Below are positions 42,023-50,322 of a DNA stretch of 64,000 nt, piece after piece. How positions within the stretch are numbered: position 1 is the first letter of the stretch; every line of letters begins with the position of its first letter. The translations under genes and the position numbers were made by a program. Below the pieces are notes generated by a model. That model made no database searches, was not told where the DNA came from, and saw only the letters and a program-made list of their open reading frames with translations. This DNA comes from Streptomyces piniterrae (GTDB lineage Bacteria > Actinomycetota > Actinomycetes > Streptomycetales > Streptomycetaceae), in NCBI RefSeq assembly GCF_005048155.1, contig NZ_SUMB01000007.1:62001-126000 (forward strand). The letters run 5' to 3'.

Positions 42023-42232
42023 GTGACGCTCTCCTTGGATCCCGAGTCCCTGACGTACGCGCTTCGTACGTACGGCTCGGCCTCCTCCCGCTCCACCGGT
42101 CCTCCGACGGCACTTCCCCGTCGCCGGAGAACCACTTCCCCTTCAGAGCGGGCGGGGACCAAGCGGTACGTGCGGCACCACCCCAGCCAACCGCCGGGGG
42201 CCCACCTGCCGCCACCATCGGAAGGCGCATGA
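42023..42232 (+). CDS. Possible leader ORF upstream of rsmH
   Basis: A 69-residue open frame from GTG 42023 that ends in an ATGA overlap with the rsmH start, so translation could be coupled. GGGAGG lies immediately before GTG but with only one base of spacing. Composition (Ser/Pro/Arg-rich) and declining third-position GC argue against a functional protein. No similarity recognised. Confidence 0.3.
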   Translation: MTLSLDPESLTYALRTYGSASSRSTGPPTALPRRRRTTSPSERAGTKRYVRHHPSQPPGAHLPPPSEGA

Positions 42233-43215
42233 GTAGCAACACTCGCCACGTACCCGTCATGCTCCAGCGCTGTCTGGACATGCTCGCCCCCGCGCTCACC
42301 GAGCCAGGTGCGGTCGTCGTCGACTGCACGCTCGGCCTCGGAGGGCACAGCGAGGCGCTGCTCGCCACCTTCCCCGGCGTCCGGCTCGTGGCCCTCGACC
42401 GCGACCCGGCCGCCCTGAAGCTGGCGGGGGAGCGGCTGGCCCCGTACGGCGAGCGCGCCACCCTGGTGCACGCCGTCTACGACGAGCTCCCGGAGGTCCT
42501 CGACCGGCTCGGGCTGCCGCGCGTCCAGGGCGTCCTGTTCGACCTCGGGGTCTCCTCCATGCAGCTCGACGAGGCCGAGCGCGGCTTCGCGTACGCGCAG
42601 GACGCCCCGCTGGACATGCGGATGGACCAGACGACCGGCATCAGCGCCGCCGACGTCCTCAACACCTACGCGCCCGGGGAACTGGTCCGGATCCTGCGGG
42701 CCTACGGCGAGGAGAAGCAGGCCAAGCGGATCGTGGGGGCGATCGTCCGCGAGCGCGCCAAGGAGCCGTTCACGAACAGCGCGCGGCTGGTCGAGCTGAT
42801 CCGGGACGCGTTGCCGCAGGCCGCCAAGCGCACCGGCGGCAACCCCGCCAAGCGCACCTTCCAGGCGCTGCGCATCGAGGTCAACGGGGAGCTGGCGAGC
42901 GTCGAGCGGGCCATTCCGGCGGCCGTGGACGCGCTGGCGGTCGGCGGCCGGATCGCCGTGCTCGCGTACCACTCGCTGGAGGACCGCCTGGTCAAGCAGG
43001 TCTTTGCGGCGGGCGCGGCCAACACCGCGCCGCCCGGACTGCCGGTCGTGCCCGAGCAGTACCAGCCCCGCCTGAAGCTGCTGACCCGGGGCGCGGAACT
43101 CCCCACGGAGGAGGAGATCGCCGAGAACCGGCGCGCGGCCCCCGCCCGGCTGCGCGGCGCCGAGCGCATCCGCGAGCCCGTCGAGAAGACCAAGAACGCC
43201 AAGGACACGATGTGA
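42229..43215 (+). CDS. rsmH: 16S rRNA (cytosine-1402-N4)-methyltransferase
   Basis: Methylates C1402 in the 16S rRNA decoding site. It has 328 residues. The segment HVPVMLQRCLDML at the start, CTLGLGGHSEALL (motif I), DRDPAALKLA, and the conserved FDLGVSSMQLDEAERGFAYAQDAPLDMRMD region are diagnostic of MraW/RsmH. ATG 42229 follows GGAAGG closely. It is the first gene of the dcw cluster and overlaps ftsL by 4 bases. Confidence 0.95.
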   Translation: MSSNTRHVPVMLQRCLDMLAPALTEPGAVVVDCTLGLGGHSEALLATFPGVRLVALDRDPAALKLAGERLAPYGERATLVHAVYDELPEVLDRLGLPRVQGVLFDLGVSSMQLDEAERGFAYAQDAPLDMRMDQTTGISAADVLNTYAPGELVRILRAYGEEKQAKRIVGAIVRERAKEPFTNSARLVELIRDALPQAAKRTGGNPAKRTFQALRIEVNGELASVERAIPAAVDALAVGGRIAVLAYHSLEDRLVKQVFAAGAANTAPPGLPVVPEQYQPRLKLLTRGAELPTEEEIAENRRAAPARLRGAERIREPVEKTKNAKDTM

Positions 43216-43763
43216 GCGGCCAGGGGCGGCCGCACGGCGGGCAGGGACGCCTCTCCGCGCTCTTCCCCGCCGGCGGCGGCACGGCCGCCCGCACCCCCTT
43301 CGTGCTGCTGGTCGTCGTACTGCTGGGCTCCGGGCTGATCGTGCTGCTGCTGCTCAACTCCGCGCTCAACCAGGGGTCGTTCGAGCTCAGCAAGCTGGAG
43401 AAGCAGACCGAGGACCTGACGGACGAACAGCAGGCGCTGCAGCAGGAGGTGGACGCGTACTCCGCGCCGGCCGCCTTGGAGAAGCGCGCCCGCAGGCTGG
43501 GGATGGTGCCGGGCGGCAATCCGGCGTTCCTGCTCCCGGACGGCACGGTCCGCGGCAAGCCCCATGTGGTCACCTCCGACGCGTCGGTGATGCGGGCGGG
43601 CGCCGCGCTGCCGGCCCTCGGGCCGCTCAGGGCGCCGGGGACGGCGGTCGTCCCGGTGGCGCCGGTCGCCCCGGTGATCCCGGGCGCGCCGGGCGGGAGC
43701 GCGGCCCCCGCCCCGGCCGCCCCACCGGTACGAAGCGCCTCCCCGACGGCCTCCGGCAGGTGA
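43212..43763 (+). CDS. ftsL: Cell division protein FtsL-type septum protein
   Basis: A bitopic membrane protein of 183 residues that joins the FtsQ/FtsB complex at the septum. The basic/Gly-rich N terminus is followed by one helix (about 31-52, VLLVVVLLGSGLIVLLLL), a coiled-coil stretch (LSKLEKQTEDLTDEQQALQQEV) and a tail with Pro/Val/Ala-rich low complexity. GTG overlaps the rsmH stop by 4 bases. Sequence similarity in FtsL is low, so assignment rests on topology and position before ftsI. Confidence 0.85.
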   Translation: MSGQGRPHGGQGRLSALFPAGGGTAARTPFVLLVVVLLGSGLIVLLLLNSALNQGSFELSKLEKQTEDLTDEQQALQQEVDAYSAPAALEKRARRLGMVPGGNPAFLLPDGTVRGKPHVVTSDASVMRAGAALPALGPLRAPGTAVVPVAPVAPVIPGAPGGSAAPAPAAPPVRSASPTASGR

Positions 43764-43847
43764 TCCCGTGACCCGCCAGGCCGCCGCCCCGTACGGCGCA
43801 TCCGCCGCCCCGGCCACCCAAGGCCCCGCAGCCCTGGAGCGCGCGGT

Positions 43848-45911
43848 ATGAGCGAGCCCAGGGACCCCCGCCGCCGCGTACCGCGCCCCGCCGGGCGCGG
43901 CCAGAGCGGCCGAGGCGGCCAGAGCGGCCGAGGTGGCCGGTCGGGCGGCGGTGGCCGGGCAGGTCGCGCCGCCCCGCAGCGCCCGGCCGCCAAACGCACC
44001 ACCCCCAAGCCCGGCGCCGCCAAGCCCTCGGCAGGCCTCCGGCAGGGGCCCGCGGCCCGCCGCCCCGCCCGCCCCACAGCGCTCCGCCTCGCCCGCCCCC
44101 GCCCCCGCCTGCGGCTGGTCTCCCTCGGGCTGACGCTGGTGATGCTGGTCTTCGTCGTACGGCTCTTCCAGGTGCAGGCCGTGGACGCCGGGGCGTTCGC
44201 CGCCAAGGCCAACGAGAACCGCTACGTCCCGGTCAAGCTGGCCGCCGAGCGCGGCGCGATCACCGACCGGGGCGGCGTCGCCCTGGCCACCACCGTGGAC
44301 GCCTACGACATCACCGCCGACCCGAGCCTGCTGGCACCCGACAAGACCAGGATCGACGACGCTCCGCAGCGGGCCGCGACGCTGCTCGCGCCGATCCTCC
44401 ACGAGGACAAGGCCACCCTCGCCACCAAGCTCGCCAAGTCCACGTCCCGCTACGTCCTGCTGTCCCGGCAGCAGACCCCGCAGGTCTGGAAGAAGATCAA
44501 GGACCTGCGGAAGTCCCTCGACGCCCGGGCCGCCGCCGCACCCAAGCGCGTGCCCCGCCCGAACGTCCTGGTCGGGATCTTCGCCGACAAGCACAGCAAG
44601 CGGGTCTACCCCAACCACGACCTCGCCTCCGGCGTCCTCGGCTTCGTCAACAGCGAGGGCACAGGACGCGGCGGCCTGGAGGCCCGGCTCGACAAGCAGC
44701 TCGCCGGCAAGGACGGCAAGCTCGTCTACGCCCAGTCCGGCGGCCGCCGGGTCCCCACCGCCGACGCCCAGGTGCACCCCGCGGTCCCGGGCACCGACGT
44801 CGAGCTCACCCTCGACCGCGACATCCAGTGGGCGGCGCAGCAGGCCATCACCAAACAGGTCGCGAAGTCCCGGGCCGACCGCGGCTATGTCGTCGTCCAG
44901 GACACCAGGACCGGTGAGATCCTCGCGCTGGCCAACTCGCCCGGCTTCGACCCCAACGACGTGTCGAAGGCCGACCCGGGGGCGCTGGGCAACGCCGCGC
45001 TCTCCGACGCGTACGAGCCGGGCTCCACCAGCAAGCTGATGTCGATGGCCGCCGTCCTGGAGGAGGGCGCCGCCACCCCCGCCACCAGGGTCACCGTGCC
45101 CAACCGGCTGCACCGGGGCGACCGGCTGTTCGCGGACGACATCGACCACCCCACCTGGCATCTCACGCTCAACGGGGTGCTCGCCAAGTCCAGCAACATC
45201 GGCACCATCCTGGCGGCCGGCCAGCTCGGCAAGACCCAGCGCCAGGCCAACCAGGTGCTCTACTCCTACCTGCGGAAATTCGGGATCGGACAGCCGACCG
45301 GGCTCGGTTTCCCGGGCGAGACGGCCGGCATCCTGGCCAAGCCGCAGGACTGGAACACCTCGCAGCAGTTCACCATCCCGTTCGGCCAGGGACTGTCCCT
45401 CAACGCCGTCCAGGCCGCGTCCGTCTACTCCACCATCGCCAACGGCGGCGAGCGCATCGCCCCCTCGCTCGTCCGCGGCACCATCGGACCCGACGGGCGC
45501 TACACCCCGGCACCCAAGCCCGCGAAGACCCGGGTGGTCGGCAAGAAGACCGCCGCCACCCTCGCCACCATGCTGGAGTCGGTGGTGGACGACGAGGAGG
45601 GCACCGGCGCCAAGGCGCGGATCGACGGCTACCGGGTGGGCGGCAAGACCGGCACCTCCAACCGGGTGGACCCCCGTACCGGCCGCTACCGGGGCTACAC
45701 CGCCTCCTTCGCCGGCTTCGCGCCCGCCGACAAGCCCCGCATCACCGTCTACTGCGCCGTCCAGAACCCCACCCAGGGCAGCTACTTCGGCGGCCAGGTG
45801 TGCGGCCCGATCTACCAGCAGGTCATGGCGTTCGCGCTGAAAACCCTCCAGGTCCCGCCGACCGGCGCAGCGCCCCCGCGGCTGCCGGTCACGTTCCAGC
45901 CAGGCCAATGA
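43848..45911 (+). CDS. ftsI: Septal peptidoglycan transpeptidase FtsI (PBP3)
   Basis: Cross-links septal peptidoglycan at division. It has 687 residues. A basic, Gly/Arg-rich N terminus of about 90 residues precedes one membrane helix (LVSLGLTLVMLVFVVRLF), then the PBP dimerisation domain and the transpeptidase domain. Catalytic motifs are STSK (Ser393, in YEPGSTSKLMS), SSN near 445, and KTG in VGGKTGTSNR near 600. The long basic N terminus is common in Streptomyces FtsI. ATG 43848 is 84 bases after ftsL. Confidence 0.94.
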   Translation: MSEPRDPRRRVPRPAGRGQSGRGGQSGRGGRSGGGGRAGRAAPQRPAAKRTTPKPGAAKPSAGLRQGPAARRPARPTALRLARPRPRLRLVSLGLTLVMLVFVVRLFQVQAVDAGAFAAKANENRYVPVKLAAERGAITDRGGVALATTVDAYDITADPSLLAPDKTRIDDAPQRAATLLAPILHEDKATLATKLAKSTSRYVLLSRQQTPQVWKKIKDLRKSLDARAAAAPKRVPRPNVLVGIFADKHSKRVYPNHDLASGVLGFVNSEGTGRGGLEARLDKQLAGKDGKLVYAQSGGRRVPTADAQVHPAVPGTDVELTLDRDIQWAAQQAITKQVAKSRADRGYVVVQDTRTGEILALANSPGFDPNDVSKADPGALGNAALSDAYEPGSTSKLMSMAAVLEEGAATPATRVTVPNRLHRGDRLFADDIDHPTWHLTLNGVLAKSSNIGTILAAGQLGKTQRQANQVLYSYLRKFGIGQPTGLGFPGETAGILAKPQDWNTSQQFTIPFGQGLSLNAVQAASVYSTIANGGERIAPSLVRGTIGPDGRYTPAPKPAKTRVVGKKTAATLATMLESVVDDEEGTGAKARIDGYRVGGKTGTSNRVDPRTGRYRGYTASFAGFAPADKPRITVYCAVQNPTQGSYFGGQVCGPIYQQVMAFALKTLQVPPTGAAPPRLPVTFQPGQ

Positions 45912-45929
45912 AATCGAGGCAATAGCGCC

Positions 45930-47747
45930 GTGACGACCATCACTCCCGACGGCACCTCCGAACCCGGTAACCGTTCCTCGGCGCGGCCCTCACTTCGCCC
46001 CGGGCCCGCTGTGAACGGTACGCTCACCGCCGTGTCACGCTCTGATCAGTCCCCCAAAGCCCAGCCCGGCGAGAAGGGCGAACCCGGCAAATATCCGGGA
46101 GCGCCCCGCCCCGAGCAGGTCCGCCCCACACCCCTGGCGGACCTCGCCGAGCAGCTGGGCATCCAGGCTCCGCCCGCCGGCGCGGCAGATGCTCCGGTTG
46201 CTCCGGTCACCGGCATCACGCACGACTCCCGCGCGGTCCGCCCCGGTGACCTCTACGCCGCCCTGCCCGGCGCCCGTCTGCACGGCGCGGACTTCGTCGC
46301 GCAGGCCGCCGACCTCGGCGCCGCGGCGATCCTGACCGACCCGTCGGGCGAGGAACGCGCCGCCGAGACCGGCCTGCCGGTCCTCGTCGTCGAGAACCCG
46401 CGCTCCCGGATGGGCGCCCTGGCCGTCTCGATCTACGGGGCGCCCGGCGAGGACCTGCTCCAGATCGGCATCACCGGCACCTCCGGCAAGACCACCACCG
46501 CGTATCTGATCGAGGGCGGGCTGCGGGCGGCCGCCGCGAAGACGGAAGAAGAGGGGGGCCTGCGCGAAGCGCAGTCCACAACGGGCGGTGGTGGGCGACG
46601 GGCGGGCGGCTCGCTGACCGGCCTGATCGGCACCGTCGAGACCCGCATCGGCGACGAGCGCATCAAGTCCGAGCGCACCACTCCCGAGGCCACCGACCTC
46701 CAGGCGATGTTCGCCGTCATGCGCGAGCGCGGTGTCCGCGCGGTCGCCATGGAGGTCTCCAGCCATGCGCTGGTCCTCGGCCGCGTCGACGGCTGTGTCT
46801 TCGACGTCGCGATCTTCAACAACCTCAGCCCGGAGCACATGGAGTTCCACTCCGGCATGGAGGACTACTTCCAGGCCAAGGCCCGGCTCTTCACCAAGGC
46901 GCGCAGCCGCGCCGGCGTCGTCAACCTCGACGACGAGTACGGCAAGCGGCTGGCCGCGGGCGAGTCCGAGGTCCCGGTCACCACCTTCTCCGCCGAGGGC
47001 CACCCGGACGCGGACTGGCGCGCCTCGGACGTCGAGGTCGGCGCGCTCGGCTCGACCTTCACCGTGCACGGCCCCGGCGGCCAGAAGCTGCGCGCCGCCT
47101 CCCCGATCGCCGGCCCGTTCAACGTCGCCAACGCGCTCGCCGCCATCACGTCCCTGGTCGTCGCCGGTATCGACCCGCAGACCGCCGCCGACGGCGTCGC
47201 CGCGGTCCCCGGCGTCCCCGGCCGCCTGGAGCGCGTCGACGCGGGCCAGCCCTATCTGGCCGTCGTCGACTACGCGCACAAGACCGACGCCGTCGAATCG
47301 GTTCTGCGTGCGCTGCGCAAGGTCACCGACGGCAAGCTGCACGCCGTACTGGGCTGCGGCGGCGACCGCGACCCGCACAAGCGCCTCCCGATGGGCTCCG
47401 CGGTGGCCCGGCTCGCCGACACCGCCATCCTGACCTCCGACAACCCCCGTACCGAGGACCCGCTCGCGATCCTCGCCACCATGCTCGCGGGCGCCGCCGA
47501 GGTGCCCGTCCACGAACGCGGCACGGTGCTGGTCGAAGAAGAGCGGGCCGCCGCCATCGCCGCCGCCGTCGCCCGTGCCGAGCCCGGTGACACCGTGATC
47601 GTCGCGGGCAAGGGCCACGAGCAGGGCCAGGACATCGCCGGAGTGGTCCGCCCCTTCGACGACCGCCAGGTCCTGCGCGAGGCCATCGAGGAATCGCTGA
47701 AGACGCAGCAGCCGCAGCACTCGCCGCAGCCGAACCACCAGGGATGA
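45930..47747 (+). CDS. murE: UDP-MurNAc-L-Ala-D-Glu:diaminopimelate ligase
   Basis: Adds the third amino acid (LL-diaminopimelate in Streptomyces) to the peptidoglycan precursor. It has about 605 residues, longer than usual because of an N-terminal extension of about 60 and an insert near residues 203-228. The ATP loop GTSGKTTTAYL, the conserved ATPase NNLSPEH segment and the substrate motif DNPRTEDP are seen; DNPR is the diaminopimelate-specific form. The insert contains CTGCGC-GAA-GCGCAG and looks like a repeat-derived sequence. GTG 45930 has GAGG 10 bases upstream; GTG 46032 is an alternative. Confidence 0.93.
   Translation: MTTITPDGTSEPGNRSSARPSLRPGPAVNGTLTAVSRSDQSPKAQPGEKGEPGKYPGAPRPEQVRPTPLADLAEQLGIQAPPAGAADAPVAPVTGITHDSRAVRPGDLYAALPGARLHGADFVAQAADLGAAAILTDPSGEERAAETGLPVLVVENPRSRMGALAVSIYGAPGEDLLQIGITGTSGKTTTAYLIEGGLRAAAAKTEEEGGLREAQSTTGGGGRRAGGSLTGLIGTVETRIGDERIKSERTTPEATDLQAMFAVMRERGVRAVAMEVSSHALVLGRVDGCVFDVAIFNNLSPEHMEFHSGMEDYFQAKARLFTKARSRAGVVNLDDEYGKRLAAGESEVPVTTFSAEGHPDADWRASDVEVGALGSTFTVHGPGGQKLRAASPIAGPFNVANALAAITSLVVAGIDPQTAADGVAAVPGVPGRLERVDAGQPYLAVVDYAHKTDAVESVLRALRKVTDGKLHAVLGCGGDRDPHKRLPMGSAVARLADTAILTSDNPRTEDPLAILATMLAGAAEVPVHERGTVLVEEERAAAIAAAVARAEPGDTVIVAGKGHEQGQDIAGVVRPFDDRQVLREAIEESLKTQQPQHSPQPNHQG
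46535..46612 (+). repeat. In-frame insert in murE with palindrome
   Basis: About 78 bases between the ATP loop and the TGLIGTVET segment. They include CTGCGC-GAA-GCGCAG and a G-rich CGGGCGG tail. The reading frame is kept and adds about 26 residues (AKTEEEGGLREAQSTTGGGG, RRAGGS). MurE enzymes usually have a few residues here. Confidence 0.6.
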
Positions 47748-47809
47748 CACACCGCCATGCGCGTACAACCCTTCCCCCGTCACCTCCCGCCCCGCGCCGG
47801 GGGTGACCT

Positions 47810-49252
47810 GTGATCTCCCTGTCCCTCGCCGAGATCACCCGCATCGTCGGCGGGCAGCAGCACGACATACCGGACGACGGCCTCCAGGTCACCGGACCGG
47901 TCGTCACGGACTCCCGCCAGGTACGCCCCGGTGGCCTGTTCGTGGCCATCGCCGGTGACCGCGTCGACGGCCATGAATTCGCCGCGGGCGCCGTGGCGAC
48001 GGGCGCGGCGGCCGTGCTGGCCACCCGCCCCGTAGGCGTTCCCGCCATCGTTGTCGACGACGTTGTCGCCGCGCTCGGTGCGCTCGCCCGCGCCGTCGTC
48101 GGGCGCCTCGGCGCCACCGTCGTCGGCCTCACCGGCTCGGCCGGCAAGACCAGCACCAAGGACCTGATCGCCCAGCTGTTGCAGCGTCAGGGCCCCACCG
48201 TCTGGCCGGAAGGCAACCTCAACAACGAGATCGGGCTGCCGCTGACCGCGCTGCGCGCGGAGTCCAGCACCCGCCATCTCGTCCTGGAGATGGGCGCCCG
48301 CGGTGTCGGCCACATCCGCTATCTCGCCGAGCTGACCCCGCCGACGATCGGTGTGGTGCTGAACGTCGGCACCGCGCACATCGGCGAGTTCGGCGGCCGC
48401 GAGCGGATCGCGGAGGCAAAGGGCGAACTCGTCGAGGCGCTGCCCGCGGCGTCCGACGGCGGCATCGCGGTGCTCAATGCCGACGATCCGTACGTCCGCG
48501 CCATGGCGTCCCGTACGAAGGCCCGTACGGTGCTCTTCGGCGAGGACCCGGAGGCCGCGATTCGTGCCGAGAATGTCCGTCTCACCGAGACGGGCCGCCC
48601 CGCTTTCACGCTTCACACACCCTCCGGGTGCAGCGATGTGACCATGCGGCTGTACGGTGAGCACCACGTGTCGAACGCGCTCGCCGCGGCCGCCGTCGCC
48701 CATGAGTTGGGCATGCCCGCAGACGAGATCGCCACCGCGCTCTCCGAAGCCGGCACGCTCTCCCGCTGGCGGATGGAGGTCACCGAGCGCGCGGATGGCG
48801 TGACGGTCGTCAACGACGCCTACAACGCGAACCCCGAGTCCATGCGAGCGGCGCTGCGAGCGCTGGTCGCGATGGGCGCCGCCGCCAAGGCGAAGGGCGG
48901 TCGTACGTGGGCGGTGCTCGGTGAGATGGCCGAGCTCGGCGAGGACTCACTCGCCGAACACGACGCGGTCGGGCGGCTGGTCGTCCGACTCAACGTCAGC
49001 AAGCTCGTGGCAGTCGGCGGCAGGGAAGCGGCCTGGCTCGACATGGGCGCCAAGAACGAGGGTTCGTGGGGTGAGGAGTCGGTGCACGTGTCCGACGCGC
49101 GGGCGGCGGTCGACCTGTTGCGCAGCGAGCTGCGACCGGGAGACGTCGTGCTGGTGAAGGCGTCCAGGTCGGTGGGACTGGAGCGGGTCGCCGCAGCATT
49201 GCTGGACGGCGACGGCGTTGCGGTCACTGAGGGCGGAGCCGCGTCCCGATGA
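47810..49252 (+). CDS. murF: UDP-MurNAc-tripeptide:D-Ala-D-Ala ligase
   Basis: Adds D-Ala-D-Ala to make the UDP-MurNAc-pentapeptide. It has 480 residues. The ATP loop is GLTGSAGKTSTKDLI (about 107-121); NNEIGLPLTAL, LEMGARGVGHI and VVNDAYNANPESMRAALRAL (about 338-357) are typical of MurF. GTG 47810 is 63 bases after murE. Its stop overlaps mraY by 4 bases. Confidence 0.95.
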   Translation: MISLSLAEITRIVGGQQHDIPDDGLQVTGPVVTDSRQVRPGGLFVAIAGDRVDGHEFAAGAVATGAAAVLATRPVGVPAIVVDDVVAALGALARAVVGRLGATVVGLTGSAGKTSTKDLIAQLLQRQGPTVWPEGNLNNEIGLPLTALRAESSTRHLVLEMGARGVGHIRYLAELTPPTIGVVLNVGTAHIGEFGGRERIAEAKGELVEALPAASDGGIAVLNADDPYVRAMASRTKARTVLFGEDPEAAIRAENVRLTETGRPAFTLHTPSGCSDVTMRLYGEHHVSNALAAAAVAHELGMPADEIATALSEAGTLSRWRMEVTERADGVTVVNDAYNANPESMRAALRALVAMGAAAKAKGGRTWAVLGEMAELGEDSLAEHDAVGRLVVRLNVSKLVAVGGREAAWLDMGAKNEGSWGEESVHVSDARAAVDLLRSELRPGDVVLVKASRSVGLERVAAALLDGDGVAVTEGGAASR

Positions 49253-50322
49253 ACTCGATGAAGCAGATCCTCTTCTCCGGAATGATCGGGCTCTTCCTGA
49301 CCTTGATCGGCACTCCGCTGCTGATCAAGCTGCTGGCCAAAAAGGGCTACGGGCAGTACATCCGCGACGACGGCCCGCGTGACCATCACAGCAAGCGCGG
49401 TACCCCCACCATGGGTGGTATCGCCTTCATCCTGGCCACGATCATCGCGTACGCCCTGACCAAGGTGATCACGAGCAGCGACCCCACCTTCTCGGGTGTG
49501 CTGGTGCTGTTCCTGATGGCGGGCATGGGCCTGGTCGGCTTCCTGGACGACTACATCAAGATCGTCAAGCAGCGTTCGCTGGGTCTGCGGGCCAAGGCGA
49601 AGATGGCCGGCCAGCTGATCGTCGGTATCGCCTTCGCGGTGCTTTCGCTGCAGTTCGCCGATTTGCGGGGCCAGACCCCGGCGTCGGACCGGCTGTCCTT
49701 CACCCAGGACTTCGGCTGGCAGGTCGGCCCGGTGATCTTCGTCATCTGGGCGCTGTTCATGATCCTGGCGATGTCCAACGGCGTGAACCTCACCGACGGC
49801 CTCGACGGTCTGGCGACCGGCGCCTCGGTGATGGTCTTCGGCGCGTACACGTTCATCGGCATCTGGCAGCACCAGGAGTCCTGCGCCAACGTGCCCACCG
49901 CGGGGCCCGGCTGCTACGAGGTCCGCGACCCGCTGGACCTCGCGGTCGTCGCCTCCGCCCTGATGGGTGCCTGCTTCGGCTTCCTGTGGTGGAACACCTC
50001 GCCCGCCAAGATCTTCATGGGGGACACCGGCTCGCTGGCCCTGGGCGGCGCGCTCGCCGGACTCGCGATCTGCTCCCGCACGGAGCTGCTGCTGGCGCTC
50101 CTCGGCGGTCTCTTCGTGCTGATCACCCTGTCCGTGGTGATCCAGGTCGGTTCCTTCCGCCTGACCGGCAAGCGGGTCTTCCGTATGGCGCCACTCCAAC
50201 ACCACTTCGAACTCAAGGGGTGGTCGGAAGTCCTTGTGGTGGTCAGATTCTGGATCATCCAGGGCATGTGCGTGATCGTCGGCCTGGGCATCTTCTACGG
50301 CGGCTGGCAGGCGGCGAAGTGA
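49249..50322 (+). CDS. mraY: Phospho-MurNAc-pentapeptide transferase
   Basis: Makes lipid I on the inner membrane face from UDP-MurNAc-pentapeptide and undecaprenyl phosphate. It has 357 residues and about ten membrane helices. Catalytic motifs are RDDGPRDHHSKRGTPTMGG (about 39-57), the Asp-Asp of VGFLDDYIKI (about 93-102), SNGVNLTDGLDGLATG (about 177-192), and FMGDTGSLALGG near 257. ATG overlaps the murF stop. GTG of murD overlaps its own stop. Confidence 0.96.
   Translation: MNSMKQILFSGMIGLFLTLIGTPLLIKLLAKKGYGQYIRDDGPRDHHSKRGTPTMGGIAFILATIIAYALTKVITSSDPTFSGVLVLFLMAGMGLVGFLDDYIKIVKQRSLGLRAKAKMAGQLIVGIAFAVLSLQFADLRGQTPASDRLSFTQDFGWQVGPVIFVIWALFMILAMSNGVNLTDGLDGLATGASVMVFGAYTFIGIWQHQESCANVPTAGPGCYEVRDPLDLAVVASALMGACFGFLWWNTSPAKIFMGDTGSLALGGALAGLAICSRTELLLALLGGLFVLITLSVVIQVGSFRLTGKRVFRMAPLQHHFELKGWSEVLVVVRFWIIQGMCVIVGLGIFYGGWQAAK

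Noticed and set aside
42702..45908. 1068-codon open frame on the - strand opposite rsmH, ftsL and ftsI
   Set aside because: It is antisense to well-supported essential genes. Long antisense frames are expected from high third-position GC, and its composition (Gly/Arg/Ala/Val) has no recognisable domain.
46035..47783. 582-codon open frame opposite murE
   Set aside because: Mirror frame of murE with no domain or ribosome site; compositional.
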